A DNA stretch of 5,435 bases from positions 1 through 5,435 of the forward strand of contig CAMHBE010000160.1 of NCBI GenBank assembly GCA_946183095.1, written 5' to 3'. The notes beneath the pieces are model-generated. The model saw only the letters and a program-made list of their open reading frames with translations, had not been told where the DNA came from and did no database searches. This document shows, one piece after another, positions 1 to 5,415 of this stretch; position 1 is the first letter of the stretch, and each line of letters starts with the position of its first letter. Source of the stretch: an uncultured Clostridia bacterium. Its GTDB lineage: Bacteria; Bacillota; Clostridia; Oscillospirales; Ruminococcaceae. The position numbers and the translations under genes were made by a program.

Positions 1-47
1 AGTTGCAAGCCACCTGCGCACAAATCAACAAATGCGTTTTACAGCCT

Positions 48-69
48 GCTATCATTTTGCTATCATTTT
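48..69. repeat. Two-copy 11-bp tandem repeat within a small inverted repeat
   Basis: The 11-mer gctatcatttt occurs twice without a gap (48-58 and 59-69). It is flanked by a 6-bp inverted repeat, AGCCTG at 43-48 and CAGGCT at 70-75, so it could form the 21-nt loop of a weak hairpin downstream of guaA. No T-run follows on either strand, so I do not call it a terminator. On the minus strand each copy carries an ATG; the ORF from the ATG at 55 stays open to the window edge for only 18 codons and has no good ribosome binding site. Confidence 0.6.
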
Positions 70-122
70 CAGGCTTTACCCCTCGCAAACGGCTTTGTTA
101 TGCGGCGGAGGATAAAATCTTC

Positions 123-1664
123 TTATTCCCACTCAATAGTAGAAGGCGGCTTTCCGGTAATATCATAGCAAACTCTGTTGATATGAGCGACCTCGTTTAC
201 GACCCGCACAGACACCTTTTCAAGCACATCATAGGGTATCCGCGCGAACTCGGCGGTCATGAAATCGGATGTAGTCACGCCGCGAAGAGCAAGCGTATAG
301 TCATAAGTCCTGAAATCGCCCATGACGCCGACGGAGCGCATATTTGTGAGGACAGCGAAATACTGGTTGATATCGCGGTCGAGCCCGGCGTTTGCAATCT
401 CCTCACGGAAAATGAGGTCGGCATCGCGGAGTATATCGAGCTTCTCGCGGGTGATCTCGCCGATTATCCTTATTGCGAGACCGGGACCGGGGAAGGGCTG
501 TCTCCAGACGAGGTAATCCGGCAGACCGAGCTCGGTGCCGAGCTTGCGGACTTCATCTTTAAAGAGCAGGCGCAGCGGTTCGATTATCTCCTTGAAATCG
601 ACATAGTCGGGCAAACCGCCTACATTGTGGTGAGATTTTATCACAGCTGCGTCGCCGGTGCCGCTTTCGATGACATCGGGGTAAATGGTGCCCTGCACAA
701 GAAAATCGACCTTGCCGATCTTTTTGGATTCCTCCTCAAAAACGCGGATGAACTCTTCGCCGATAGTCTTGCGCTTTGTCTCGGGATCGCTGACACCTTC
801 GAGCTTGCTGAGAAAACGTTCCGACGCATCGACGCGGACGAAGTTCAGGTTGCGGTCTTTGAAGGCATTTTCTACCTCATCGCCCTCATTTTTGCGCATG
901 AAGCCGTGATCTACGAACACGCAGGTGAGGCGGTCGCCGATAGCGGCGGACATCAGCGCGCAGGCAACGGAGCTGTCAACGCCGCCGGAGAGAGCGAGCA
1001 GCGCCCTGCCGCCGCCGACTTTTGCGCGTATCTGCTCAATGGCGGTCTTTGCGTAGTCCTTCATGTTCCAGTCGCCCCTGCATTGGCAGACGTTTTTCAC
1101 GAAACTGTCGAGCATTGCTATACCGTGCTGGGTGTGGTTCACTTCGGGGTGAAACTGCACGGCATATATCTTTCTATCTGCATTCTCGAAAGCCGCGGCG
1201 GGGCAGTCTTTAGTATGCGCGGTAACGCGGAAACCCTCGGGAACTTCGGCGACATAATCCGTGTGGCTCATCCATGATATCGCGGTATCCGGCAGGTCTT
1301 TCACATTGCCGAAGATCACGGAAGATTTGTCATAGTGTGTCTCTGTCTTGCCGTATTCGGAGACTGAGCAGGACTGTACCTTGCCGCCAAGCGTATAAGC
1401 CACGAGCTGTGCGCCGTAGCAGATGCCGAGAACGGGGATGCCGAGCTCGAAAACTTCTTTTCCGATATGCGGGGACTTTTCATCATAAACGCTGTTGGGA
1501 CCACCCGTGAAGATGATGCCTTTGGGGTCGAGCTTTTTCAGTTCATCTACCGGGGTCTTGTAGGATTTTACTTCGCAGTAAACGCCGCATTCACGGACGC
1601 GCCTTGCGATGAGCTGATTGTACTGTCCGCCGAAATCGAGGACGATGACAAGTTCATTCTGCAT
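123..1664 (-). CDS. guaA: GMP synthase (glutamine-hydrolysing)
   Basis: Converts XMP to GMP using ATP and glutamine, the last step of de novo guanine nucleotide synthesis in the cytoplasm. The 513 residues match the usual family length. The N-terminal class I glutamine amidotransferase domain (about 1-195) shows the GICYG nucleophile elbow with Cys82 and the FHPEV motif with His172 and Glu174. The ATP-pyrophosphatase domain shows the P-loop SGGVDSS at 226-232. The C-terminal dimerisation domain contains [12 protein letters not shown] and ends in the canonical KPPSTIEWE. The ATG at 1664 is chosen because AGAGGT (1672-1677) lies 7 bases upstream and the protein begins with the expected [19 protein letters not shown] 97-base gap separates it from the upstream lipoprotein gene on the same strand. 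I find no clear promoter or guanine riboswitch there, so readthrough from the lipoprotein promoter is possible. No obvious intrinsic terminator follows within the 122 bases available. No key residue is missing. Confidence 0.98.
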   Translation of the reverse strand: MQNELVIVLDFGGQYNQLIARRVRECGVYCEVKSYKTPVDELKKLDPKGIIFTGGPNSVYDEKSPHIGKEVFELGIPVLGICYGAQLVAYTLGGKVQSCSVSEYGKTETHYDKSSVIFGNVKDLPDTAISWMSHTDYVAEVPEGFRVTAHTKDCPAAAFENADRKIYAVQFHPEVNHTQHGIAMLDSFVKNVCQCRGDWNMKDYAKTAIEQIRAKVGGGRALLALSGGVDSSVACALMSAAIGDRLTCVFVDHGFMRKNEGDEVENAFKDRNLNFVRVDASERFLSKLEGVSDPETKRKTIGEEFIRVFEEESKKIGKVDFLVQGTIYPDVIESGTGDAAVIKSHHNVGGLPDYVDFKEIIEPLRLLFKDEVRKLGTELGLPDYLVWRQPFPGPGLAIRIIGEITREKLDILRDADLIFREEIANAGLDRDINQYFAVLTNMRSVGVMGDFRTYDYTLALRGVTTSDFMTAEFARIPYDVLEKVSVRVVNEVAHINRVCYDITGKPPSTIEWE

Positions 1665-1761
1665 TGGCTTTACCTCTTTTCATTATTTGATTCTTATTAT
1701 GTTTGGATACTTAGTTTTGACTGTATATATGACCGGCTGTAAGAATTACTCAGTCTTTCGT

Positions 1762-2295
1762 TTATGACCCGGCGATCACATTGCCGTCGGCATCGAGAAA
1801 ATAATAGCGAGTGCCGTAGGAACTTGTTGTCACCATATCTTCGCTGTACTCTGTTACGACTTGATGATCGCGTTCCATATAAGTTATGAACGGATATTCC
1901 GAAACGTCGGTCTTATCTGTTTGCGAGCCTGTGATGACCATTATCTGTTTGCATCTGTCGTCATTTACATAGAAAGACCAGCCATGATCTGCCATGACTT
2001 CGTACAGTCCGTCTCCGAACTTATGCAGTCCGAGGTCGGCACCCCTGTTTTCCCATTTATCTTTTCCTTTTATCCCAAGCCTTACTGCGTGTACGTTCTC
2101 ATTGCCGCCGGCATCGGTAAAGGCATACCAAGCCGTTGTTTCCCAGCTTCCGGAAGCAGTGCCCACGAGGTCATAACCTCCGAGATCGTCACCTATTTTC
2201 TTCAGACCTTCCTCGCCGTGTACCAGCCCGTCGCTGCATGAACCGAGCAGGAACAGCGCAGCGCACACAGCGGCAGCCGCAGTTCTTTGTCTCAT
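1762..2295 (-). CDS. Small secreted lipoprotein of unknown function
   Basis: A 177-residue protein I do not recognise. It begins MRQR, followed by a hydrophobic stretch and a lipobox LGSC with Cys20, so it should be lipid-anchored on the outer face of the membrane after signal peptidase II cleavage, leaving about 158 residues. The mature part is polar and rich in Gly, Asp and aromatics, with beta-strand-like segments (TTAWYAFTD, GWSFYVNDD, TRYYFLDADGNVI), and has one Cys (115) besides the lipidated one. The start at 2295 is preferred over an in-frame ATG nine codons upstream (2322): GGGAGGT (2301-2307) sits 5 bases before it, and this start gives a standard n-region. A consensus promoter lies about 40 bases upstream. 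Being encoded beside guaA gives no clue to its role. Confidence 0.85.
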   Translation of the reverse strand: MRQRTAAAAVCAALFLLGSCSDGLVHGEEGLKKIGDDLGGYDLVGTASGSWETTAWYAFTDAGGNENVHAVRLGIKGKDKWENRGADLGLHKFGDGLYEVMADHGWSFYVNDDRCKQIMVITGSQTDKTDVSEYPFITYMERDHQVVTEYSEDMVTTSSYGTRYYFLDADGNVIAGS

Positions 2296-2335
2296 CGCGC
2301 ACCTCCCGTAGATACAGGGCATATCCGATAAAGAG

Positions 2336-2364
2336 ATTATACCACAAATTCCGTGTCATGTCAA
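2336..2364 (-). promoter_or_regulatory. SigA-type promoter of the lipoprotein gene
   Basis: On the minus strand TTGACA (2359-2364) and TATAAT (2336-2341) are both perfect consensus hexamers with an optimal 17-base spacer. Transcription would start near 2329, giving a 5' untranslated region of about 34 bases that contains the ribosome binding site at 2301-2307. Confidence 0.9.
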
Positions 2365-2587
2365 TCTTTCCCGCAAAAATAAGCAGGGAAGTGGCAGCGC
2401 TGTATCTGTACAGCACCTTTGAACAACTCCTGTCGATATTCGGATAAGATGCTGAAAACCGAAATGGCGATTCTCCGCGGTGTTCGGGGTGCTATCACTC
2501 TCGGAAAAAATATACATAACAACGGCTCGCAAGTTGTGAAAAATGCACATAAAATCGTCGGAGCGGTAAAAAATAAGCCTGTAACTG
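2365..2587. other. Intergenic stretch between divergent promoters, no convincing gene
   Basis: About 220 bases separate the minus-strand lipoprotein promoter from the plus-strand corA promoter. A plus-strand reading frame (2419-2613, 64 codons) runs through it, but it has only a weak possible ribosome binding site and its stop codon falls in the corA -10 box. From its internal ATG at 2464 the peptide begins MAILRGVRGAIT, reminiscent of the first residues of chorismate mutase AroH, and then loses resemblance. A 6-bp hairpin GCTGTA/TACAGC with a 4-nt loop lies at 2399-2414. I see no tRNA, riboswitch or terminator here. Confidence 0.5.
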
Positions 2588-2616
2588 TTGCAAAAAAACA
2601 AGTTTTGTGCTAAAAT
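2588..2616 (+). promoter_or_regulatory. SigA-type promoter of the corA unit
   Basis: TTGCAA (2588-2593) and TAAAAT (2611-2616) are separated by 17 bases. The predicted start of transcription is near 2623, giving a leader of about 159 nt before the corA start codon. The same -35 variant TTGCAA is used by the convergent kinase promoter. Confidence 0.8.
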
Positions 2617-2681
2617 AAATCAGTTAAGACGTAAGTCTCGGCTTGTGACCTGTAAAACGAAAAAACAAGAGGTGAGAACAA

Positions 2682-2753
2682 ATGGCTGCCGACCCCAACG
2701 GGCGAAAACGGATAAAAATGAATGAAGGAAGGCGGCATTGTCTCTCTTTGTGA
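2682..2753 (+). CDS. Upstream ORF / candidate leader peptide of corA (23 aa)
   Basis: ATG at 2682 follows AGAGGTGAG (2668-2676), the same ribosome binding site form as guaA (AGAGGT) and the small Cys-rich gene. The peptide starts MAADPNGRKRIKMNEG, continues RRHCLSL, and stops at TGA 2751-2753. It has seven basic residues (R8, K9, R10, K12, R17, R18, H19) and an Asp-Pro pair at 4-5. The stop lies 28 bases before the corA GTG and inside the loop of the 2727-2765 hairpin, so ribosome position would affect folding. Short leader ORFs controlling magnesium transporters are known (mgtL, corL in enterobacteria). I know no named homologue of this one. That it is translated is a prediction; a chance ORF with a good ribosome binding site remains possible. 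Confidence 0.6.
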   Translation: MAADPNGRKRIKMNEGRRHCLSL

Positions 2754-2780
2754 CCCGCGCCTTCCGAAAAGGAGGATCGC
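2727..2780 (+). promoter_or_regulatory. Mutually exclusive hairpins over the corA ribosome binding site
   Basis: Hairpin A pairs GGAAGGCG (2727-2734) with CGCCTTCC (2758-2765), eight Watson-Crick pairs around a 23-nt loop. Hairpin B pairs CTTCC (2761-2765) with GGAGG (2771-2775) around a GAAAA loop, with one G-U pair, and can extend by GCG (2757-2759) with CGC (2778-2780) across a small internal loop. Hairpin B buries the corA Shine-Dalgarno; hairpin A leaves it free. They share 2758-2765, so only one can form at a time. The pairing is visible in the sequence; the switching function is inferred. Confidence 0.5.
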
Positions 2781-2781
2781 T

Positions 2782-3708
2782 GTGATCACAACATACAGAT
2801 CTGAGGGAACGGGAATGTCTGTGGTGGACGAGCTTGAGCCCGGCTGCTGGATATCGGTGTATGCGCCGACCGAAGCCGAGATATCGAAGCTCGAAACGGA
2901 ACTGTCCGTTGACCGCGACTTCATACGTTCCGCACTTGACGAAGAAGAGTCCTCGCGTATCGAAAACGGCGAGGGGCAGACCCTCATAGTGCTCGACTAC
3001 CCTGTGGCGGAGAAGAACGACGACGATACGTTCTCGTATTCCACACTGCCGATGGGGCTGATACTCACCGATGCGAACGTCATATCGGTAAGCCTTACGC
3101 AGAACGCGATAATCGACGATTTTGCAAAGGGCATAGTGAAAAACGTTAACACGAAGTTCAAGACGCAGTTCGTGTTCTGCATCCTGCTGCGCATTGCCGC
3201 GAAGTACCTGCAATATCTGAAACAGATAGAGAAGATATTCAACTACGTTCAGAAGCAACTGCACACGTCGATGAAGAACGAGCACCTTATCCAGCTGCTC
3301 GGTTTGCAGAAATCGCTGGTATATTTCTCCACGTCGCTGAAATCCACCGAAACGGTGCTGGAAAAGCTGCTGCGGGGGCGAGTGATAAAGCTCTATGACG
3401 AAGATCAGGAGCTTCTCGAAGATGTTCTGGTCGAGATAAAGCAGGCTATAGAAATGGCTAACATCTACTCAAACATCCTCGCAAACACCATGGATGCCTA
3501 CTCGAACATCATTTCCAACAACATGAACCGCGTCATGAAAGCGCTGACTATCATAACGATCGTGCTGGAGATACCGAACATCATTTTCGCGTATTACGGC
3601 ATGAACACCGACCTGCCGTTGCCGTACACATGGGTGGCGATAGTGCTCGCGGTAGTGCTTGCGGCATTTGCTACGATCGTGCTGCTGAAAAGCCGGTTTC
3701 TGAAATAG
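2782..3708 (+). CDS. corA: CorA-family magnesium/divalent cation transporter
   Basis: A 308-residue inner-membrane cation channel of the CorA family, which forms pentamers and usually carries Mg2+ (sometimes Co2+, Ni2+ or Zn2+). The N-terminal cytoplasmic alpha/beta domain (about 1-130) is followed by long helices rich in charged residues (about 130-250). Two membrane helices lie at about 252-270 and 283-303. The family signature YYGMN is present, with GMN at 273-275, followed by a short loop TDLPLPYTW. The GTG at 2782 is chosen because AAAAGGAGG (2767-2775) lies 6 bases upstream; the ATG at 2722 in the same frame would extend it by 20 residues, lacks a good ribosome binding site and overlaps the leader hairpins and uORF. 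The loop lacks the usual acidic residues after GMN except one Asp, so substrate choice is uncertain. Transcription probably ends at the hairpin 12 bases after the stop. Confidence 0.93.
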   Translation: MITTYRSEGTGMSVVDELEPGCWISVYAPTEAEISKLETELSVDRDFIRSALDEEESSRIENGEGQTLIVLDYPVAEKNDDDTFSYSTLPMGLILTDANVISVSLTQNAIIDDFAKGIVKNVNTKFKTQFVFCILLRIAAKYLQYLKQIEKIFNYVQKQLHTSMKNEHLIQLLGLQKSLVYFSTSLKSTETVLEKLLRGRVIKLYDEDQELLEDVLVEIKQAIEMANIYSNILANTMDAYSNIISNNMNRVMKALTIITIVLEIPNIIFAYYGMNTDLPLPYTWVAIVLAVVLAAFATIVLLKSRFLK

Positions 3709-3716
3709 ATATAGGA

Positions 3717-5036
3717 TCACAGCCTTGCCGTTATGGTGAGGCTTTTTCCGTCTTTGCCGAACGCCTCGATCCTGCCGCCGTGCGCTGAAACTATCGACTG
3801 CGCCATGGAAAGCCCTATGCCGTAGCCGGGAGTATCGCTGCTGCGTGAGGAATCGCCGCGCGAGAAGCGGTCAAACAGCTCGGGGTGAGCGCCTTTTGAG
3901 ATGTTGTCGGCAGCGTTTTCGGTGGAAATTATGATGTGTCTGCCTTTTTTTTCGACAGTAAAGCGGATGCAGCCGCCCTCGGGCGTGTATTTCACGGCAT
4001 TGTCGGCAAGTATCGAACAGAGCTGCGCAATGGCGTTCTTATCGCCTTTCATGGTTATATTATCCTGAATGTCGGCGGCAAGTTCCACACCCTTGTATTC
4101 CGCCATGAGCGTGAACGGGTCTATGACTTCACCTGCTGTGTCGGAGAGCGAAAATTCCTCAATGCTGAGCTGTGCTCCGCCCTCGTCCATTCTTGCGAGC
4201 GCAACGAGGTCTTTTGTTAGACGGGAGAGCCGTTCGGTCTGTGTGGAGATGCCCTTTGTCCACTTGCTCCCGCCCTGTTCGAGTTCAATGACCTCATTGC
4301 AGGAGTTTATTACGGCAAGCGGTGTCTTCAGCTCGTGACCCGCGTTTGTGATGAACTTTTTCTGCTTTTCATAGCTTTCCGCGATAGGTTTTATCACGAT
4401 GCCGGAGAATATGAACGCGAGCGCGAATACAGCCGCGCAGGCACCGAGCGTGACAAGTATGCTGATGAGCGCGAAATCCCGCACGGAGCGCAGTGACCGC
4501 GAACGATCGACGAACACGAACAGCGTGCCGTTCTCGTTTTCGGACGCGAGGTATTTATACACCCCGTCATAGCCCGTGACGCTGCCGTCATTTTTCAGCC
4601 GCCGTGCCATTTCCAGAGCATCGTCCGCGGTGACTGCGGCTATCTTGCCGGTATCTATCGAGTACGGTTCGCCGTTGTCTTTGAGTATGACTGTGAAGAA
4701 GCGCGTCTCGTAGGGTGTCTCCGCGGTGAGCGCCCTTTCGTCGAACTTCCTGTCAAAGCGGTGTTCAGGGAGTTCGCGTTTCTCGGGCGGCGTATCGGTG
4801 TCGGAGCGTTCGGGAGCGGGCGGTATATCGCCGCCGGGCGCGATGTCGCCGCCGGGCTTGTTCACCGGCTGTCCGAAAGTGCCGTTGTTCTCGGTGAGCA
4901 GTTCGAGCAGCGCAGTCGCCTCGCTGTCGGAATTTATATAGTTCGCGATGTTCATTACCGCCACGATCACGGCAAGCACGGCTATGACGGATGCCACCGC
5001 GGCGAGGATGAAGTTCCTGCGAAGTTTCTTTATCAT
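3717..5036 (-). CDS. Membrane sensor histidine kinase, HAMP-less, orphan in this window
   Basis: A 439-residue two-component sensor that should autophosphorylate on His and pass phosphate to an unknown response regulator. Order: TM1 (about 8-30); extracytoplasmic region (about 33-187) with a Pro/Gly-rich stretch containing the repeated PGGDI, then a segment with FFTVILKDNGEPYSID and GTLFVFVDRSRS typical of this kinase group; TM2 (about 188-211); a linker of only about 15 residues with no recognisable HAMP domain; HisKA with NAGHELKTPL, phospho-acceptor His234; HATPase with the N box LADNAVKY (Asn346), F box LFDRF (387-391) and G2 box GYGIGL (404-409). The usual DxGxG G1 box is replaced by ENAADN, a degenerate form I recall from related clostridial kinases. 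The ATG at 5036 follows AAGGGGG at 9 bases, and a promoter lies just upstream. The gene ends 8 bases from corA, tail to tail, and has no response regulator on either side here. The ligand cannot be deduced. Confidence 0.93.
   Translation of the reverse strand: MIKKLRRNFILAAVASVIAVLAVIVAVMNIANYINSDSEATALLELLTENNGTFGQPVNKPGGDIAPGGDIPPAPERSDTDTPPEKRELPEHRFDRKFDERALTAETPYETRFFTVILKDNGEPYSIDTGKIAAVTADDALEMARRLKNDGSVTGYDGVYKYLASENENGTLFVFVDRSRSLRSVRDFALISILVTLGACAAVFALAFIFSGIVIKPIAESYEKQKKFITNAGHELKTPLAVINSCNEVIELEQGGSKWTKGISTQTERLSRLTKDLVALARMDEGGAQLSIEEFSLSDTAGEVIDPFTLMAEYKGVELAADIQDNITMKGDKNAIAQLCSILADNAVKYTPEGGCIRFTVEKKGRHIIISTENAADNISKGAHPELFDRFSRGDSSRSSDTPGYGIGLSMAQSIVSAHGGRIEAFGKDGKSLTITARL
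3721..3747 (+). terminator. Intrinsic terminator of corA, inside the antisense kinase gene
   Basis: AGCCTTGCC (3721-3729) pairs with GGTGAGGCT (3735-3743) over nine positions, two of them G-U, around the loop GTTAT. TTTT follows directly (3744-3747). The hairpin starts 12 bases after the corA stop codon and coincides with the last codons of the convergent histidine kinase (SLTITARL). On the minus strand no T-run follows the hairpin, so it should work for corA only. Confidence 0.75.
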
Positions 5037-5059
5037 GGTGCAGCGCCCCCTTTTGCAGC

Positions 5060-5088
5060 ATTATACCACATTTTCACGGAAATTGCAA
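5060..5088 (-). promoter_or_regulatory. SigA-type promoter of the histidine kinase gene
   Basis: On the minus strand TTGCAA (5083-5088) and a perfect TATAAT (5060-5065) are 17 bases apart. Transcription would start near 5053, leaving a leader of about 17 bases. The promoter lies directly before the kinase, so the kinase is not simply a downstream gene of a response-regulator operon. Confidence 0.88.
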
Positions 5089-5106
5089 CGTTTTGAAGAT
5101 ATCGGA

Positions 5107-5136
5107 TTGACACGGACGCCGGAAATGTGATATAAT
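5107..5136 (+). promoter_or_regulatory. Perfect-consensus extended -10 promoter of the small Cys-rich gene
   Basis: TTGACA (5107-5112) and TATAAT (5131-5136) are both exact consensus with an 18-base spacer, and TG at 5128-5129 gives an extended -10 (TGATATAAT). Transcription should start around 5142, so the mRNA leader is only about 12-14 bases and the ribosome binding site lies at its extreme 5' end. The -35 boxes of this and the divergent kinase promoter are 18 bases apart. Confidence 0.93.
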
Positions 5137-5154
5137 CGGAAAGAGGTGAGTGCA

Positions 5155-5415
5155 ATGCCCGTGACACAGCATATATGCAGGCGGTGTCTGCTTGAGGAAC
5201 TCGGCGAGACCGCGCTGGTGCAGTCTCTCGAAGAGCTGAAAGCCGCATTGCCGGAGGATGAAAAGACGGACAGCGGTGAGTATGAGCGAAGACTTGCGAT
5301 ATGCCGGGAGTGTGACGCGCTGAATGCGGGAACGTGCGTGAAATGCGGCTGCTATGTGGAGTTCCGCGCGCTGAAAGAGCGTATGCACTGCCCGCATGAA
5401 ATGAAAAAGTGGTGA
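5155..5415 (+). CDS. Small Cys-rich putative zinc-binding protein (DUF6171-like)
   Basis: An 86-residue protein with eight cysteines arranged as CxxC (8, 11), CxxC (50, 53), CxxCxC (61, 64, 66) and Cys79. This suggests one or two metal sites, probably zinc. The pattern ICRRCLLEEL, then EYERRLAICRECDAL, then GTCVKCGCYVEFRAL, and an ending HCPHEMKKW resembles the small Bacillota family I recall as DUF6171, whose function is unknown; the family name is from memory. No signal peptide or membrane segment is present, so it is probably cytoplasmic. The ATG at 5155 is preferred over a GTG at 5146, which lies inside the ribosome binding site AGAGGTGAG (5142-5150). Transcribed divergently from the kinase by a very strong promoter, suggesting constitutive high expression. 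The remaining 20 bases of the window after the stop show nothing identifiable. Confidence 0.85.
   Translation: MPVTQHICRRCLLEELGETALVQSLEELKAALPEDEKTDSGEYERRLAICRECDALNAGTCVKCGCYVEFRALKERMHCPHEMKKW

Larger units (their letters stand above)
2623..2781 (+). promoter_or_regulatory. Candidate regulatory leader of corA
   Basis: An unusually long leader compared with the other transcripts in the window (about 12-34 nt for those with clear promoters). In order it holds: a small hairpin AGAC-GTAA-GTCT at 2627-2638 with a GNRA-type loop; possible pairing of CTTGT (2642-2646) with ACAAG (2665-2669), which would touch the uORF ribosome binding site; a 23-codon uORF (2682-2753); two competing hairpins (2727-2765 and 2757-2780); and the corA Shine-Dalgarno AGGAGG (2770-2775). 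No U-tract follows the hairpins, so control would act on translation or through Rho rather than by intrinsic termination. The regulatory role is inferred from the layout. Confidence 0.55.

Noticed and set aside
43..75. Intrinsic terminator of guaA at the left end
   Set aside because: The 6-bp stem has a 21-nt loop and is not followed by a T-run in the direction of guaA transcription.
3..1277. Long plus-strand open frame of 424 codons at the left end
   Set aside because: It is entirely antisense to guaA, whose product is complete and unmistakable; no ribosome binding site or recognisable protein features support it.
1717..1745. Plus-strand promoter TTGACT-17-TAAGAA antisense to the lipoprotein gene
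   Set aside because: The -10 matches consensus at only three positions and no plus-strand gene follows.
1665..1761. Guanine riboswitch or PurR box before guaA
   Set aside because: No purine riboswitch core and no recognisable PurBox are present; the 7-bp inverted repeat ATTCTTA/TAAGAAT (1690-1696, 1740-1746) has a 43-base spacer in AT-rich DNA and may be chance.
2296..2322. ATG at 2322 as lipoprotein start
   Set aside because: It would place extra residues before a standard MRQR signal peptide, and the GGGAGGT site lies between it and the better start at 2295.
2399..2414. Hairpin GCTGTA/TACAGC as terminator or operator
   Set aside because: No T-run follows on either strand and the palindrome is short and single; nothing else supports a function.
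2623..2781. M-box (ykoK) magnesium riboswitch before corA
   Set aside because: Short matches such as GGTGAG and GCTGCCG occur, but the conserved M-box core (for example the GCCAATGGGTCAACAG segment) is absent and the order of helices does not fit. An Infernal search with RF00380 would settle it.
2722..2781. Upstream ATG at 2722 as corA start
   Set aside because: It adds 20 residues without family character, has no good ribosome binding site, and the GTG at 2782 has AGGAGG at ideal spacing.
5146..5154. GTG at 5146 as start of the Cys-rich protein
   Set aside because: This GTG is part of the ribosome binding site AGAGGTGAG serving the ATG at 5155.
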